A DNA stretch of 8,464 nt, from contig JAMONE010000169.1 of assembly GCA_027066695.1 (NCBI GenBank), positions 1 through 8,464 of the forward strand, in the 5' to 3' direction. A program made the position numbers and the translations under genes. This document shows, piece after piece, positions 7,009 to 8,464 of this stretch. The notes beneath the pieces are model-generated. The model ran no database searches. It had not been told where the DNA came from and saw only the letters and a list, made by a program, of their open reading frames with translations. Each line of letters opens with the position of its first letter. Position 1 is the stretch's first letter. Origin of the DNA: Micavibrio sp. (lineage in GTDB: Bacteria; Pseudomonadota; Alphaproteobacteria; Micavibrionales; Micavibrionaceae).

Positions 7009-8190
7009 CTATAGCTTCGAGCTTTTAAGGTAAATAGAATATAAATTAGAACAAAACATTTTATTTCTACAATCTTCTATATTTGCTTCTATGTAATGAA
7101 GGTTAATATAGTTTTTTAAAAATGGATATTTATAAGAAAGATCCTGCAAAATACGAAGGGATACAGCTTCACCAGGATGAAAACTGTCCAAAAACTCTCT
7201 TTTTGAAAAAACCTGTGATGAAGAAACTAAATAATTTTCAACTGGTATCTCATGCACCAGTTTTTTCATTTCACTCATCATTATGTTATAAATTTTTGAG
7301 CTATGCGACTCTACTAACATAACACCAGTATGTGCGGGCGGTAGCGGAGGAATAAAAATTATTAACTCAACCCCATGCCCCTTTAAATTTTTATGCAAAG
7401 CTACAATATCTTGAGTGTGTTCAAGACAAGGGACTTGCCCTTTGGGAAGCTGGTAGGGAGCTTTGGCTTTAATAATATTACTTATTTCATTTTCTTGTAA
7501 TGTCACATAACTTTCAGGGTTAACAAAGGCATTAAGATCAATATTGGATCCATCATTCATATACCCGCCTTTATCTGTGTAATACCCCCTTAATCCAAGA
7601 TGTTTTCTTTCACTAAAGTTATTAAAAAAATCAGGTAGATTGTAAAAAAAATCTAAAAAAGAAATTTGCTCCCTCAACATAGGCCACACAAATAGAATCT
7701 CTCGCGGAATAATGTTAGAAAATTTTAAAATATTATTGGAGTTCATACCAATTGCTTTTTCTTTATCTTTATAAATTTTTGAGCGTGTACAAAATTGATT
7801 TGAGTAATTCCAGTAATCCAAACCATATAAAACCACTTTTAAATTAGGGTTTTGTGTTAAAAAAGCTGTTTCATTAGCTAAATCGGCAAGACGTATGCCA
7901 CGGCCAAGATTTACAAAGGGTTTATTAAAAAAACTTTGCCTATATTGTAAAACACGCGAGCTTCCTAACAATATTATTTCTGGTTTACTGCTCAAATATA
8001 AAGCTCTTTTATATTCTATTTCCTTATCAATAAGCCCATGTGACCAAAGTGAGTCATGATTCTTTTGATGTTTAATAATGTTTTGAACAGGCCAAGCTTC
8101 TCCCGAATGCCAAAGAATAAGTGTTGGAAGCGATATAGCCACTAACAAACACATATAAAAAGCAACAAATATTCCTGTATAATATTTCAT
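7009..8190 (-). CDS. Membrane-anchored SGNH/GDSL-like protein, probable glycan O-acetylation partner
   Basis: Starting at the ATG at 8188-8190 (393 aa; AAGG seven bases upstream; a GTG directly before it is an alternative), the protein has one N-terminal hydrophobic segment (about 4-26), best read as a signal anchor with the rest in the periplasm. The SGNH signs are LLGSSR (about 74-79, second Ser as candidate nucleophile), YGLDYWNY (about 122-129), IFIPPLPP (about 278-285) and a late DSFHP (Asp335, His338) matching the D-x-x-H block. Together these resemble AlgJ/AlgX/DltD-type proteins that work with an MBOAT acyltransferase to acetylate exported polysaccharide. The C-terminal tail of an MBOAT-like protein ends 9 bases upstream, supporting that pairing. 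The fold is inferred from motifs; similarity to named families is distant and the acyl acceptor is unknown. The last 30 or so residues carry two cysteines and match nothing I recognise. Confidence 0.72.
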   Translation of the reverse strand: MKYYTGIFVAFYMCLLVAISLPTLILWHSGEAWPVQNIIKHQKNHDSLWSHGLIDKEIEYKRALYLSSKPEIILLGSSRVLQYRQSFFNKPFVNLGRGIRLADLANETAFLTQNPNLKVVLYGLDYWNYSNQFCTRSKIYKDKEKAIGMNSNNILKFSNIIPREILFVWPMLREQISFLDFFYNLPDFFNNFSERKHLGLRGYYTDKGGYMNDGSNIDLNAFVNPESYVTLQENEISNIIKAKAPYQLPKGQVPCLEHTQDIVALHKNLKGHGVELIIFIPPLPPAHTGVMLVESHSSKIYNIMMSEMKKLVHEIPVENYLVSSSQVFSKREFLDSFHPGEAVSLRILQDLSYKYPFLKNYINLHYIEANIEDCRNKMFCSNLYSIYLKSSKL

Positions 8191-8199
8191 CACAAAACC

Positions 8200-8418
8200 T
8201 TAAAATTGAAAATAGAGAAACGCAGCTTGACGTTTCATAAATAAAGTATCAGCCAACAATAATAAACAAATAACACACAACCATAAAAACTTAGGACTCC
8301 ATTTGAAGCTTGTAAAAAGCCCTTTATTTTGCCCTAAGTTTAATCTCTTTACGGGTATAATTCCTCGCCGCTTGCGGCGTATAATATTCGCATGAGCGAA
8401 TATATCCATAAACGACAT
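8200..8418 (-). pseudogene. C-terminal remnant of an MBOAT acyltransferase (AlgI-like), apparently broken
   Basis: The 72-codon frame ends FKWSPKFLWLC, a hydrophobic helix (about 46-56) and the terminal FLYFQF, which closely resembles the C-terminal end of MBOAT (AlgI-type) membrane O-acyltransferases. Its place directly before the SGNH gene is where an MBOAT partner is expected. The frame does not run on upstream: an in-frame TAA lies at 8431-8433, and the other two minus-strand frames also carry stops within the last 46 bases of the window. About 400 residues of a normal MBOAT, including the catalytic His region, are therefore not joined to this tail. Residues 6-18 are encoded by two adjacent palindromes and are probably not ancestral MBOAT sequence. 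A free-standing small membrane protein starting at 8418 is possible but less likely. What lies further upstream is outside the window. Confidence 0.6.
8366..8403. repeat. Paired palindromes (REP-like double hairpin)
   Basis: Two perfect inverted repeats sit four bases apart. CGCCGC-TT-GCGGCG is at 8366-8379 (6-bp GC-rich stem, or 5 bp with a CTTG loop) and ATATTCGC-ATGA-GCGAATAT is at 8384-8403 (8-bp stem, 4-base loop). GC-rich palindromes with a CTTG centre in an AT-rich genome look like small dispersed palindromic elements. No second copy exists in this window, so the repeat status is inferred. The pair falls inside the 5' end of the MBOAT remnant frame. Confidence 0.5.
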
Positions 8419-8464
8419 AACGTAACTGTATTACTTTACCACTTGGTGTTTCCCGCTAAATATC

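Noticed and set aside
7122..7322. A 66-codon plus-strand open frame within the SGNH gene
   Set aside because: It is antisense to the C-terminal part of the SGNH gene, including its DSFHP block, and has no supporting motif.
8438..8447. ACCA-CT-TGGT inverted repeat near the right edge as a mobile-element end
   Set aside because: Only a 4-bp stem, with no transposase, direct repeat or second end in the window.

Overview
The window is part of an AT-rich bacterial surface-polysaccharide gene cluster. No rRNA, tRNA, CRISPR array or complete mobile element is visible. The enzymes present (a NeuB-type nonulosonate synthase, a sugar-1-phosphate nucleotidyltransferase, several family-4 glycosyltransferases, an asparagine-synthase-like amidotransferase and a membrane-anchored SGNH protein beside an MBOAT tail) suit a Gram-negative bacterium making a decorated O-antigen, capsule or glycosylated surface structure. 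AT-rich coding with scattered GC-rich palindromes would fit a host-associated or metagenomic alpha- or gammaproteobacterium, but taxonomy cannot be fixed from this sequence.

The left arm (2-1779, + strand) has the 3' part of a GT4 glycosyltransferase, then a sialic acid synthase family gene starting 2 bases after it. The right arm (1840-8418, - strand, read right to left) runs: remnant MBOAT acyltransferase C-terminus, SGNH-type membrane protein, CBS-CBS-nucleotidyltransferase, asparagine-synthase-like protein, and a 778-residue protein of two fused GT4 domains. The arms converge at a 60-base gap (1780-1839). There is no gene-free stretch over 300 bases; the largest gap, about 80 bases, lies between the SGNH and nucleotidyltransferase genes.

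Inferred teamwork: the nucleotidyltransferase (resembling PtmE-type GlcN-1-P guanylyltransferases of legionaminic acid synthesis) activates an amino sugar, and the NeuB-like enzyme condenses a hexosamine derivative with phosphoenolpyruvate to a nine-carbon sugar. The three GT4 domains add sugars, the amidotransferase-like protein may amidate an acidic sugar, and the SGNH/MBOAT pair would have O-acetylated the glycan. The dehydratase, aminotransferase, epimerase and CMP-transferase needed for a full legionaminate-type route are not in the window.

The points most worth a second look are the apparently broken MBOAT gene with two adjacent palindromes at the right edge, the unequal catalytic motifs of the fused glycosyltransferase, the amidotransferase lacking its glutaminase cysteine, and a hairpin that could mask the ribosome binding site of the fused glycosyltransferase. 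I found no clearly new system.
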